DNA of 64,000 nucleotides from Hahellaceae bacterium (lineage in GTDB: Bacteria > Pseudomonadota > Gammaproteobacteria > Pseudomonadales > Oleiphilaceae), in the NCBI GenBank assembly GCA_016716085.1, contig JADJWY010000001.1:1-64000 (forward strand), given 5' to 3'. The position numbers and the translations under genes are program-made. The notes under the pieces are model-generated. The model was not told the DNA's origin. It did not search any database and saw nothing but the letters and a program-made list of their open reading frames with translations. Below are positions 13,678 to 22,337 of the stretch, one piece after another (position 1 is the first letter of the stretch; every line of letters starts with the position of its first letter).

Positions 13678-16050
13678 TTAGCTCCTCAGCGATGCGCCAA
13701 ACCGTCCTTCAAGTGCCTTGATGACGTGATTGAACGCTTCTGTGACTTCTTCATCGCGCAATGTGCGCTCACTGTTCCGCCACACGATACTGACCGCCAG
13801 GCTCTTCTTGTCTGCCCCCAGGTTCTCACCCAGGTAAACATCGAACAAGTTGTGCCTGACGCAGCTTTCACCCGCGCTTTCAGCAATCACAGCCGAAACG
13901 TCTGCATAATCGGTGGCCTTATCAATAATGATAGCAAGATCTCGGCGAATTTCAGGAAATTTGGAAATTCCCCTAAAATTCGGCACTTTAGCCTTCACTA
14001 TTGAGTTCAAGCATAGCTCAAAGGTAAAAGTCGGGCCATTTAAATCCAGCGATTTTACAATTTGTGGATGCAAGGCTCCGGCAATGCCGACGACAGCGCC
14101 ATCCAGCAAGATCTCTGCAGATTGCCCCGGATGCAGCGCAGGGTGATCGCCTTTGCGCCACTGATAGCGTTTACCGGTCAGGGCCAACAGCGCCTCAACC
14201 TGACCTTTCAAGTCGAAGAAATCCACTTTCTCTTTACTGCTAAGCCACCCCTCTGACAACCGACCACCCGCCAGTAACCCAGCCAGTTTTGGCTCCTGAA
14301 CGATTTCGCCCTGCCAGCTGTGGAAAGCGAGCCCCGTTTCAAAAAGACGCAAACGGGTTTGTTGACGATTCTGGTTATACCCCGCCGCCTTGATCAGGCC
14401 TGCGATCAAGGTCGTGCGCATAACGGCCATATCGCTGGCAATGGGATTGGCCAACTCAATGGTGGAATGCATTGGTGTCAGCAGACGAAGCGACTCCCTA
14501 TCCACAAAGGAATAGGTTACCACCTCACGAAAACCCTGACCGACCAGCTGTTGCTTAAGCGCCCTAACAGATAGACGATCTTCCGGCAAAGAGGGTATTG
14601 CCAGACGCGCCTTTGGCTCCGTCACAGGCAATTTGTTGTAACCATAAATCCGACCGATCTCTTCAATCAAATCGACTTCAATGGAAAGATCAAATCGGTG
14701 AGAGGGAACCTTAAAGACCCCTCCTTCTTTGGTCACTCGCGTGACTGTGACACCCAAACGCGCCAATATTTCCTCAATACGGGTGCGATCCAGGTGAATA
14801 CCCAGAACATCATCGACTCGCTGGTGGCGGAGCTCAATTTCATCACGCACCGGCAAATGTGGCTTGCTAACCATTTCAACAACCGGCCCGGGCTGACCGC
14901 CGACAATATCAATCAGTAAACGGGTTGCCCGTTCGATGGCCCGACGCTGGTGATCAGAATCGACCCCCCGCTCAAAGCGATGAGAGGAATCCGTGTGCAG
15001 GCCGTAATTACGCGCTTTCCCCACGATCGTCAGCGGCGTGAAGAATGCACTTTCAAGAAACAGATCACGGGTTCCATCGGCTACGCCGCTGAATTCACCG
15101 CCCATCACACCCGCCATTGCCAGAACTTTCTGCTGATCAGCAATGACCAGAGTTGTCTCATCCAGGGTCACGGTCTGACCATCAAGTAACGTCAGCGTCT
15201 CTCCGTCACGGGCAAAGCGCACATGAATGGCGCCATTCAACTGGGCCAAATCGAAGGCATGCATGGGCTGCCCCAACTCCAACATGACAAAGTTGGTGAC
15301 ATCAACCGCCGGATCGATGCTGCGAATACCACTGCGACGAAGTTTCTCAACCATCCACAAAGGCGTCGGACGATTCAAATCAACATTGCGAATCACTCGC
15401 CCCACATACCGAGGGCAGGCTTCTGGCGCATCCAAATGAATCGGGAACTCATCATTGATACTAAAATGAACCTCCGGCACCTCATGCGGCTTGAAGGTCA
15501 TGCCATTCAGTGCCGCGACTTCACGCGCAATCCCCATCACACTCAGACAATCACTGCGATTGGGTGTCAAATCAACATCAATGATGGCATCATCAAGGCC
15601 CAGGTAGGCACGGATATCCTGCCCGACCGGCGCGTTGGCAGGCAATTCAAACAGGCCATCAGCCGTGTCAGCCAAGCCCAGTTCCTGCTCAGAACACAGC
15701 ATGCCATTTGATTCCACCCCACGGAGTTTGGCTTTCTTGATTTTAAAGTCGCCCGGCAACGTGGCGCCGATCTGCGCCATGGGCACCTTAAGGCCGGTCC
15801 GCACATTCGCCGCACCACAAACGATTTGCCAGGTCGCCTGACCGTCACTCACCTGGCACACTCTGAGTTTGTCAGCATCAGGATGGGGAGCGACGTCCAG
15901 AACTTCTGCGACGATCACGCCACTGAAGGCTGTCGCAACCGACTCCACATCGTCGACTTCCAGCCCCGCCATCGTAATCTGGTGAGTCAGCGCCTCCCGA
16001 CTCAGGACAGGGTTGACCCACTCTCTTAACCATTGTTCACTGAATTTCAT
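13678..16050 (-). CDS. pheT: Phenylalanyl-tRNA synthetase beta subunit
   Basis: PheT (790 residues) forms the alpha2-beta2 enzyme that charges tRNA-Phe. It contains the N-terminal tRNA-binding domain (ADKLRVCQVSDG, IVCGAANVR), the B3/B4 editing domain, the B5 domain and the C-terminal anticodon-binding ferredoxin-like domain (FPEIRRDLAII). The start ATG 16050 lies nine bases after the pheS stop. Full length, no disruption. Confidence 0.98.
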   Translation of the reverse strand: MKFSEQWLREWVNPVLSREALTHQITMAGLEVDDVESVATAFSGVIVAEVLDVAPHPDADKLRVCQVSDGQATWQIVCGAANVRTGLKVPMAQIGATLPGDFKIKKAKLRGVESNGMLCSEQELGLADTADGLFELPANAPVGQDIRAYLGLDDAIIDVDLTPNRSDCLSVMGIAREVAALNGMTFKPHEVPEVHFSINDEFPIHLDAPEACPRYVGRVIRNVDLNRPTPLWMVEKLRRSGIRSIDPAVDVTNFVMLELGQPMHAFDLAQLNGAIHVRFARDGETLTLLDGQTVTLDETTLVIADQQKVLAMAGVMGGEFSGVADGTRDLFLESAFFTPLTIVGKARNYGLHTDSSHRFERGVDSDHQRRAIERATRLLIDIVGGQPGPVVEMVSKPHLPVRDEIELRHQRVDDVLGIHLDRTRIEEILARLGVTVTRVTKEGGVFKVPSHRFDLSIEVDLIEEIGRIYGYNKLPVTEPKARLAIPSLPEDRLSVRALKQQLVGQGFREVVTYSFVDRESLRLLTPMHSTIELANPIASDMAVMRTTLIAGLIKAAGYNQNRQQTRLRLFETGLAFHSWQGEIVQEPKLAGLLAGGRLSEGWLSSKEKVDFFDLKGQVEALLALTGKRYQWRKGDHPALHPGQSAEILLDGAVVGIAGALHPQIVKSLDLNGPTFTFELCLNSIVKAKVPNFRGISKFPEIRRDLAIIIDKATDYADVSAVIAESAGESCVRHNLFDVYLGENLGADKKSLAVSIVWRNSERTLRDEEVTEAFNHVIKALEGRFGASLRS

Positions 16051-16059
16051 GTCAGCCCC

Positions 16060-17055
16060 TTAAAACTGTTCCAGGAAACGCATGTCGTTCTCAAAGAACA
16101 TGCGCAGATCATTCACGCCGTAGCGCAGCATGGCCAGTCGCTCAACGCCCAGCCCAAAGGCGAAGCCCCGCCAGGTTTCCGGATCAATTCCAGCTGCCTG
16201 GAATACTTTAGGGTGCACCATCCCGCAGCCCATCACCTCAAGCCAGCGGATACTACCGTCGCTGTCCCGCCCCCATTCGATATCCACCTCTGCAGATGGC
16301 TCGGTGAATGGAAAGTACGACGGACGAAACCGTACCTGCAGATCTTTCTCAAAGAACTCGCGTAAAAATTCGACGATGGTGCTCTTAAGGTCTGCAAAAC
16401 TCACCTGACGATCGACGAGAAGACCTTCCACCTGATGAAACATGGGGGTATGCGTCATGTCAGAATCGCAGCGATAAACCCGCCCCGGACAAATCATGCG
16501 AAAAGGCGGCTTCCCCCTTTCCATGGTGCGGATCTGGACAGGCGAAGTATGCGTTCGCAATAAGGTAGAGGCATTGAAATAAAAGGTATCGTGCATCGCC
16601 CGGGCCGGATGATGCGCCGGAATATTCAGTGCTTCGAAGTTGTGATAGTCATCCTCGATCTCAGGACCTTCCTCAACAGTGTAGCCACAGCGACTGAAAA
16701 AATCTTCGATTCGGTTGAGTGTGCGCGTAACCGGGTGCAACGAGCCCGGTGCTTCCGTACGCCCCGGCAGGGTGACGTCGATGGATTCTGCCTGCAACTT
16801 GTCATTCAGTGCAGCTTCCGCCATACGGGACTTAGCTGAGTTTATCAGCGCCTGAACGTCTTCCTTTGCCTGATTGATCAGGGCGCCCGCAGCCGGACGC
16901 TCTTCAGCTGACAGCTTACCGAGATCCTTCAGTCGCGCCGTAATCTGGCCTTTCTTACCCAGGTAGTCCACTCGCAGTTGTTCTAGCGCCTGCTCGCTGC
17001 TGGCAGCGGCAACATCAGCCCGGGCACTGGCAACGATGGCATCAAGGTCTTGCAT
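16060..17055 (-). CDS. pheS: Phenylalanyl-tRNA synthetase alpha subunit
   Basis: PheS (331 residues) carries the class II catalytic core. An N-terminal coiled coil (about 1-100) precedes motif 2 (RTHTSPVQIRTME, FRMICPGRVYRCD) and motif 3 (GFAFGLGVERLAMLRYG). I chose ATG 17055 because GGAG lies eight bases upstream; the GTG nine bases earlier overlaps that site. An attenuator-like hairpin lies between rplT and this gene. Confidence 0.97.
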   Translation of the reverse strand: MQDLDAIVASARADVAAASSEQALEQLRVDYLGKKGQITARLKDLGKLSAEERPAAGALINQAKEDVQALINSAKSRMAEAALNDKLQAESIDVTLPGRTEAPGSLHPVTRTLNRIEDFFSRCGYTVEEGPEIEDDYHNFEALNIPAHHPARAMHDTFYFNASTLLRTHTSPVQIRTMERGKPPFRMICPGRVYRCDSDMTHTPMFHQVEGLLVDRQVSFADLKSTIVEFLREFFEKDLQVRFRPSYFPFTEPSAEVDIEWGRDSDGSIRWLEVMGCGMVHPKVFQAAGIDPETWRGFAFGLGVERLAMLRYGVNDLRMFFENDMRFLEQF

Positions 17056-17073
17056 TGCAATCACTCCAATCCA

Positions 17074-17107
17074 TAAAAAAAGGGGCTTAGGTCAGCCCTA
17101 ATCCCCT
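17074..17107 (-). terminator. Rho-independent terminator/attenuator before pheS
   Basis: On the minus strand AGGGG-A-TTAGG, loop GCTGA, CCTAA-G-CCCCT is followed by TTTTTTT, a strong terminator hairpin. It lies 19 bases before the pheS start. The upstream hairpin (17123-17147) contains CCCTAA, which could pair instead with TTAGGG of the terminator, so a switch between two folds is possible. The 100-base gap shows no leader peptide with Phe codons, unlike E. coli pheM. Confidence 0.75.
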
Positions 17108-17122
17108 ATCATGTGTGCGACC

Positions 17123-17147
17123 CCCTACCAGCCAAAGGCTGTTAGGG
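17123..17147 (-). promoter_or_regulatory. Hairpin upstream of the pheST attenuator
   Basis: CCCTA and CAGCC pair with GGCTG and TAGGG around a 3-base loop, with one internal mismatch. It directly follows rplT and may act as an anti-antiterminator in pheST control or as an RNA-processing stop for the ribosomal-protein message. Confidence 0.5.
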
Positions 17148-17161
17148 TGCCTTGAGTCCGA

Positions 17162-17518
17162 TTAAGCCAGGGCCTCTTTCGCTTTGGCAACCACAGCAGC
17201 AAAGGCGGCTTTTTCATTCATGGCCAGATCAGCCAGAACTTTACGGTCAATTTCAACTTCGGCCTTTTTAAGACCGTTGATCAGGCGGCTGTAGCTCAGA
17301 CCCAGCTCACGCGCACCGGCGTTGATACGCACGATCCACAGAGCGCGGAACTGACGCTTGCGCTGACGACGGTCGCGGTACGCGTACTGACCGGCTTTGA
17401 TAACCGCCTGCTTGGCTACGCGAAACACACGGCTGCGTGCTCCGTAATAACCCTTGGCCTGATTCAGAATTTTCTTGTGTCGGCGACTCGCCGTTACACC
17501 ACGTTTTACACGAGGCAT
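17162..17518 (-). CDS. rplT: 50S ribosomal protein L20
   Basis: L20 (118 residues) binds 23S rRNA early in large-subunit assembly. The sequence is typical: MPRVKRGVTASRRHKKIL, a long basic helix, then LWIVRINAGARELGLSYSRLINGL. It follows rpmI by 19 bases. In E. coli L20 represses its own operon by binding the message; the same may occur here but no site was identified. Confidence 0.98.
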   Translation of the reverse strand: MPRVKRGVTASRRHKKILNQAKGYYGARSRVFRVAKQAVIKAGQYAYRDRRQRKRQFRALWIVRINAGARELGLSYSRLINGLKKAEVEIDRKVLADLAMNEKAAFAAVVAKAKEALA

Positions 17519-17537
17519 GATTCAATCCTCCTTCCTG

Positions 17538-17729
17538 TTAGTGACCGAGCATACGTTTTACGGCTGGAACGTCCACGCCAGCGATCTGCTTCTTGGGACG
17601 CAGATGACGCTTACGCTTGGTACTCTTCTTCGTCAGAATGTGACTGGTGAAGGACTGACGGTGCTTATAGCCGTTAGCGGTCTTTTTGAACCGCTTGGCT
17701 GCACCACTTTTTACTTTCATCTTTGGCAT
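17538..17729 (-). CDS. rpmI: 50S ribosomal protein L35
   Basis: This basic 63-residue protein has the L35 signature MPKMKVKSGAAKRFKKTANG and the KRKRHLRPKK region. It lies between infC and rplT, the conserved order. Length is normal for the family. Confidence 0.97.
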   Translation of the reverse strand: MPKMKVKSGAAKRFKKTANGYKHRQSFTSHILTKKSTKRKRHLRPKKQIAGVDVPAVKRMLGH

Positions 17730-17790
17730 AAATTACTACTCCGCATTCGTAGGTAATATGTAATTAAGCAAACCGCAGTGCCGCTGTGGT

Positions 17791-18321
17791 TTACTTCTTC
17801 TTTTTGGGGCCCAGCACCATCACAGCCTGGCGACCTTCCAGCTTCGGTCGTTGTTCGACCACGCCGTAGGCCTCGAGGTCTTTTTCAAGACGCTCCAGCT
17901 GTTGCATTCCTAGCTCCTGGTGGGCCATTTCACGACCGCGGAAGCGAATCGTAACTTTGGCCTTGTCCCCATCTTCAAGGAAACGTATCAGGTTGCGCAG
18001 TTTTACCTGATAATCTCCCTCTTCCGTCCCTGGACGAAACTTGATTTCTTTCACCTGAACTTGCTTCTGCTTTTTCTTGGCGGCGTTTTTTTGCTTCTTG
18101 TCTTCGAAGATTTTTTTGCCGTAATCCATGATTCTGCAGACAATCGGATCTGAATCGGCAATCTGTACCAGATCCAGCTCATCCTGCTCCGCTTTCCTCA
18201 AGGCTTCAGCCAGTGGCACGATCCCAACCTGGGAGCCATCTGCGGCTATTAATCGGACTTCCTTGGCATCAATATTGTCGTTGATTTTTGGCCTGTCTTT
18301 GCCTTGTGGTGCGCGCTTAAT
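17791..18321 (-). CDS. infC: Translation initiation factor IF-3 (ATT start codon)
   Basis: IF-3 (176 residues) prevents subunit joining and checks the start codon. It shows INDNIDAKEVRLIAADGSQVG, VCRIMDYGK, the lysine-rich linker and VKEIKFRPGTEEGDYQVKLRN. The frame is open further upstream, but the family start corresponds to ATT 18321 (ATT AAG CGC), with GGAG nine bases before it. An ATT start is the known device by which IF-3 limits its own synthesis in E. coli. The start lies 19 bases after the thrS stop. Confidence 0.95.
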   Translation of the reverse strand: MKRAPQGKDRPKINDNIDAKEVRLIAADGSQVGIVPLAEALRKAEQDELDLVQIADSDPIVCRIMDYGKKIFEDKKQKNAAKKKQKQVQVKEIKFRPGTEEGDYQVKLRNLIRFLEDGDKAKVTIRFRGREMAHQELGMQQLERLEKDLEAYGVVEQRPKLEGRQAVMVLGPKKKK

Positions 18322-18340
18322 CGTTAAATCTCCATTCAGG

Positions 18341-20263
18341 TTACTGGTTTTGCCCGCGGCTCTTGAGCAGGACATCCTGCTCAAGTCGGGCGACAAACGT
18401 ATCAATTGCCATGACTCCGAGGTCTTCCCCGCGACGAGTCCGTACAGCAACCGTTCCGTTTTCGACCTCTTTATCACCGATGACAATTAAAAAAGGTACA
18501 CGGCTAAGCGTGTGCTCGCGGATTTTAAAGCCGATCTTCTCATTTCTCAAGTCCAGACTAGCCCTGAACCCCTTATTATTCAAAATTTCCGCAACTTTTT
18601 GACATGCTTCATCCTGTCGATCCGTAATATTAAGTACGGCAACTTGCGTCGGCGCCAGCCAGGTCGGGAACGCCCCCTCAAAATGTTCGATCAAAATCCC
18701 GATGAAGCGTTCGAAAGAACCGAGAATCGCACGATGCAGCATAACCGGCACTTTGCGCCTCTGATCGTCGGCGACATACTCAGCACCCAAACGTCCCGGC
18801 ATTGAGAAATCGACCTGAATCGTGCCGCACTGCCATACCCGGCCAATACAGTCCTTCAGGGAAAACTCTATCTTGGGACCATAAAATGCGCCCTCCCCCG
18901 GCTGTAACTCCCAGGGCAGCGCCTTGGCATCCAAGGCGTCCGCCAAAGCCTTCTCTGCGCGATCCCAGTCTTCGTCTGAACCGACCCGCTGCTCTGGCCG
19001 TGTCGAGAGTTTGTAAATGACATCCGTAAAGCCGAAATCTGCATAAACGTCGTGCAGGAAGTCGATAAATCGGGCGACTTCTTCCTGGATCTGGTCGTCT
19101 GTACAAAAAATATGGGCATCGTCCTGTACGAAGCCGCGCACACGCATCAGGCCGTGCAGCGCACCTGAGGCTTCGTTCCGGTGGCAGGATCCAAACTCGG
19201 CCAGTCGCAATGGCAGCTCGCGGTAACTCCGTAAGCCCTGATTGAAGACCTGAATGTGACAAGGACAATTCATCGGCTTGATCGCATAGTCACGATCTTC
19301 CGAGTTGGTTGTAAACATATCGTCGCGGAACTTGTCCCAGTGACCTGAACGTTCCCACAAGGTGCGTTCGACGACCTGAGGCGTTTTGATTTCCTGATAC
19401 CCGCGACGACGCAACTGAGCACGCATGTACTGTTCAACGGCCTGATATAGCGTCCAGCCGTTGGCGTGCCAGAACACCATGCCAGGCGACTCCTCCTGCA
19501 TATGAAACAAGTCGAGCTTTTTGCCAATTTTACGGTGATCCCGTTTTTCCGCTTCTTCGATGCGTTGCAGGTAGGCCAATAGGTCTTTCTTATTACCCCA
19601 GGCTGTACCATAAATACGCTGAAGCTGGGCGTTCTTAGAGTCACCACGCCAGTAGGCGCCAGCCACTTTTGTCAGTTTAAAGGCTTTCAGCTTGCCGGTA
19701 CTGGGCACGTGTGGCCCACGGCACAGGTCAATAAAATCGCCTTGCGAGTAGAAGCTGAGATTTTCATTGCTGGGAATATCCCGAATGATCTCAACCTTGT
19801 ATTTTTCCCCCATCTTCTCAAACAGGGCAACGGCATCATCACGACTCATCAATGAGCGACTGACCGCAAGATCCGCTGAAGACAGCTCGTTCATCCGCGC
19901 TTCAATTTTCTGTAAATCGTCAGGCGTGAACGCGCGCTCAAAGGCAAAATCGTAGTAAAAGCCGTCCTGAATAACCGGACCAATGGTCACTTGTGCCGTT
20001 GGAAAAAGGCTTTGCACGGCCATTGCCAGCAAATGCGCGGTGGAATGACGAATAATGTCAACGCCATCAGCGTCACGCTCGGTCACAATCGCCAGTGCGA
20101 CATCATTCTCAATCAGATGTGAAGCGTCCACCAGGGTGCCATCTACTTTGCCCGCCAGGGCCGCTTTGGCCAGACCCGGGCCGATGGACTCCGCAACTTG
20201 CATGACAGTGACGGGGTGATCAAAACTTCGCTGACTGCCATCAGGCAGGGTTATCAGAGGCAT
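18341..20263 (-). CDS. thrS: Threonyl-tRNA synthetase
   Basis: ThrRS (640 residues) charges tRNA-Thr. In order it has the TGS domain (PLITLPDGSQRSFDHPVTV), the editing domain with HSTAHLLAMAVQ and the Cys-containing zinc/editing residues, the class II core with MNCPCHIQVF and RNEASGALHGLMRVRGF, and the C-terminal anticodon-binding domain. ATG 20263 has AGGAA upstream. It is the first gene of the thrS-infC-rpmI-rplT-pheST-ihfA block and has a good promoter at 20330-20358. Confidence 0.98.
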   Translation of the reverse strand: MPLITLPDGSQRSFDHPVTVMQVAESIGPGLAKAALAGKVDGTLVDASHLIENDVALAIVTERDADGVDIIRHSTAHLLAMAVQSLFPTAQVTIGPVIQDGFYYDFAFERAFTPDDLQKIEARMNELSSADLAVSRSLMSRDDAVALFEKMGEKYKVEIIRDIPSNENLSFYSQGDFIDLCRGPHVPSTGKLKAFKLTKVAGAYWRGDSKNAQLQRIYGTAWGNKKDLLAYLQRIEEAEKRDHRKIGKKLDLFHMQEESPGMVFWHANGWTLYQAVEQYMRAQLRRRGYQEIKTPQVVERTLWERSGHWDKFRDDMFTTNSEDRDYAIKPMNCPCHIQVFNQGLRSYRELPLRLAEFGSCHRNEASGALHGLMRVRGFVQDDAHIFCTDDQIQEEVARFIDFLHDVYADFGFTDVIYKLSTRPEQRVGSDEDWDRAEKALADALDAKALPWELQPGEGAFYGPKIEFSLKDCIGRVWQCGTIQVDFSMPGRLGAEYVADDQRRKVPVMLHRAILGSFERFIGILIEHFEGAFPTWLAPTQVAVLNITDRQDEACQKVAEILNNKGFRASLDLRNEKIGFKIREHTLSRVPFLIVIGDKEVENGTVAVRTRRGEDLGVMAIDTFVARLEQDVLLKSRGQNQ

Positions 20264-20329
20264 AAATACAGTTCCTGTTCAGTGGTGGTCGCTACCAAAG
20301 ACCACTTGAATGCAATAATAGGGGTCGAG

Positions 20330-20358
20330 ATCATATCAAAGGCGAGGCCTAAAGCCAA
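20330..20358 (-). promoter_or_regulatory. Sigma-70 promoter of thrS
   Basis: On the minus strand TTGGCT and TATGAT are separated by exactly 17 bases. The start point would lie near 20322, giving a leader of about 60 bases before the thrS ATG. Confidence 0.65.
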
Positions 20359-20406
20359 AATACTGTGCAGCCAGACGCGACTGAATAGAGGGCATCCGGT
20401 AGTCAG

Positions 20407-21240
20407 TCAATCTTTAAGTAGGTCGACAACTGACGCCCGCCCTCTGAATTCAGGCGCCAGCGCCACACCGATCTGCCTCGCGACCGGAGGTGCTCCGCGA
20501 ATACGGGATAATGGGATGCTGACCAACTGCCTCCCACTGTGAAGATCCTCAGCAAACGGCGCTAGCGCAGCTCCCACACCCGTTTCAACCAGCAAAAGTG
20601 CAAGATCCTCTTCATCGCAGCTCGCAACGATGTCGGGCTTAAGGTTGTGTGATGCCCGAAACTGCTCCCACATCGGTAACATTTCACAGAAGGTGCGCTC
20701 AATCATGGGCAAACGGTTGAGATCCTGAATCGAGAGTGACGGCTCATAGGTCAATGAATGTCCTATGGGTAGCAGCAGACAATACTCGTCTTGCCAAAGC
20801 GGAATAAAGGTGTGCCCTACTGGCGCCGACTCAGGCCGACACAGGGTAAGATCGGGCTGCTCGAAGGTTCGACTGAAATGCATCTGATTTGTTTGCATAA
20901 GCGGAGCCAGGCGCATCAACAGAGCCTGCATCCGCTGGGTCGGCAGCACCACATCCTGCCGACAACGTAATGCAGGGCGATTTTTTCGATGCCGAAAGTG
21001 ATCAACGATCGCCGCAGATTGTCCCAGGAGAACCACTGCCCGGCGATAAAGTGCATGACCATCTGGCGTTGCTTCCACACCGCGACGCCCCCGACTCAAG
21101 AGGCGAGTGTCTAACTCGTCTTCCAGTTTACCGATAGCTTGGGTGATTGAAGGTTGCGCAACGTGGCAACGCTCTGCAGCAGCGGTGATAGAACCGGTTT
21201 CAACCGCTGATACAAAATAACGCAGGCCACGTAAATCCAT
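20407..21240 (-). CDS. LysR family transcriptional regulator
   Basis: This 277-residue protein has the N-terminal LysR winged helix (MDLRGLRYFVSAVETGSIT, VAQPSITQAIGKLEDELDT) and the two-lobed effector domain. It begins three bases after the stop of the preceding hydrolase gene and shares its strand, so they are probably cotranscribed; LysR genes more often face their target. The effector is unknown. It is slightly short for the family (usually near 300) but shows no break. Confidence 0.92.
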   Translation of the reverse strand: MDLRGLRYFVSAVETGSITAAAERCHVAQPSITQAIGKLEDELDTRLLSRGRRGVEATPDGHALYRRAVVLLGQSAAIVDHFRHRKNRPALRCRQDVVLPTQRMQALLMRLAPLMQTNQMHFSRTFEQPDLTLCRPESAPVGHTFIPLWQDEYCLLLPIGHSLTYEPSLSIQDLNRLPMIERTFCEMLPMWEQFRASHNLKPDIVASCDEEDLALLLVETGVGAALAPFAEDLHSGRQLVSIPLSRIRGAPPVARQIGVALAPEFRGRASVVDLLKD

Positions 21241-21242
21241 AA

Positions 21243-22172
21243 CTATTCTGCAAACTCAGGATAATGCGGTAGTCTGGCCGCGGTGAATTCATCATGTGCA
21301 GGCACGATCGTCAATCTGGGATACTGCTGTTGCAGCTTATGCAGTGCTGCAACTTGATTAAGAGCACCCTCCGGATCCGCATCCACACCCACCAGCCACT
21401 GCACGAAACCCGGTCTTGGCATATTGTCCTCGACGCCTTTTTGTGTCCAGGTGGCATCCCCGATAAACAGGTAATTCTGGCCACTGCTCAATGACAGGTA
21501 CAGCCCGGTTTGCCCCCGCGTGTGTCCCGCAAGATCAACCAGCACGACCCGGCCATCACCAAAAATATCTTTACTCCGGGAAAAGCCCAGAAAAGGCTTC
21601 AGATCCAGCGTCAGTTTCACCCAATTGATCCTTGGGTCGTCAATCTGCGAACGCAGGTATGCGGGCGGGCGCCCCTTTTTTGCAGCCTCCAGTTCTTCTG
21701 GCTGGGTCCACACGGGCACGCCAGGAAAATCGACCAGACCACTGGCATGATCCCAGTGAAGATGGGAGGGAATGATGGCTTTGAGTTGGCGATAATCAAA
21801 ACCCTGTGCCTCAAATTGATCTGCCACAGGGGTTACCTGGGTATAACCAAACAGCGCCTTGGCCCAGGCACTGTTTTCCTCGTACTGCTGATCAACCTCA
21901 CGGCCCAAACCGGTGTCATAGAGCAATGTCCCCTGAGGGTGCTCGATCAGGATCGCCCCGTGACTCAGGTTGCGCTGCCTGAGCCAACTGCCCGATTTAA
22001 CGACCATCGCCTCCTGTGCGCCATGTGAAGCACTGACGGGGATATAAGCAAAGCGTAGCGCTGCACCCTCCGCATAGACAGACGCCGCCGTCCAGCTCAG
22101 CACTAACGTCGTCACGATGCGCATGTTCCGATTATTTAAGCATTTCATTGCGCTTTGCCCAACCCATCCCAT
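21243..22172 (-). CDS. Exported metallo-beta-lactamase-fold hydrolase
   Basis: The protein (309 residues) has a signal peptide ending near SVYA and a metal-binding core with HLHWDH in PSHLHWDHASG, plus GHTRGQTGLYL, FIGDATW and IVPAHDE. These are typical of N-acyl homoserine lactonase-like and related hydrolases in which two zinc ions activate water. ATG 22172 is preferred because GGGGGAG lies eight bases upstream; a start at 22124 would give a tighter signal peptide. The substrate cannot be read from sequence. Lactone quorum-signal cleavage is possible but unproven. It is followed by the LysR gene at a 2-base gap. Confidence 0.85.
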   Translation of the reverse strand: MGWVGQSAMKCLNNRNMRIVTTLVLSWTAASVYAEGAALRFAYIPVSASHGAQEAMVVKSGSWLRQRNLSHGAILIEHPQGTLLYDTGLGREVDQQYEENSAWAKALFGYTQVTPVADQFEAQGFDYRQLKAIIPSHLHWDHASGLVDFPGVPVWTQPEELEAAKKGRPPAYLRSQIDDPRINWVKLTLDLKPFLGFSRSKDIFGDGRVVLVDLAGHTRGQTGLYLSLSSGQNYLFIGDATWTQKGVEDNMPRPGFVQWLVGVDADPEGALNQVAALHKLQQQYPRLTIVPAHDEFTAARLPHYPEFAE

Positions 22173-22337
22173 TTTCAATCTCCCCCAGTCACCACATGAA
22201 TGACTGCAGTGTATGCTCCATGAAATCATATTTAAATTATAGTGTTTATTCCTATTAGGCACATTTTTCCTATAGCTATATCGAACAACTCCTTACAACC
22301 TTCAGCAATGGCGACAGACCTGAGAAGCAAAAAAAAT

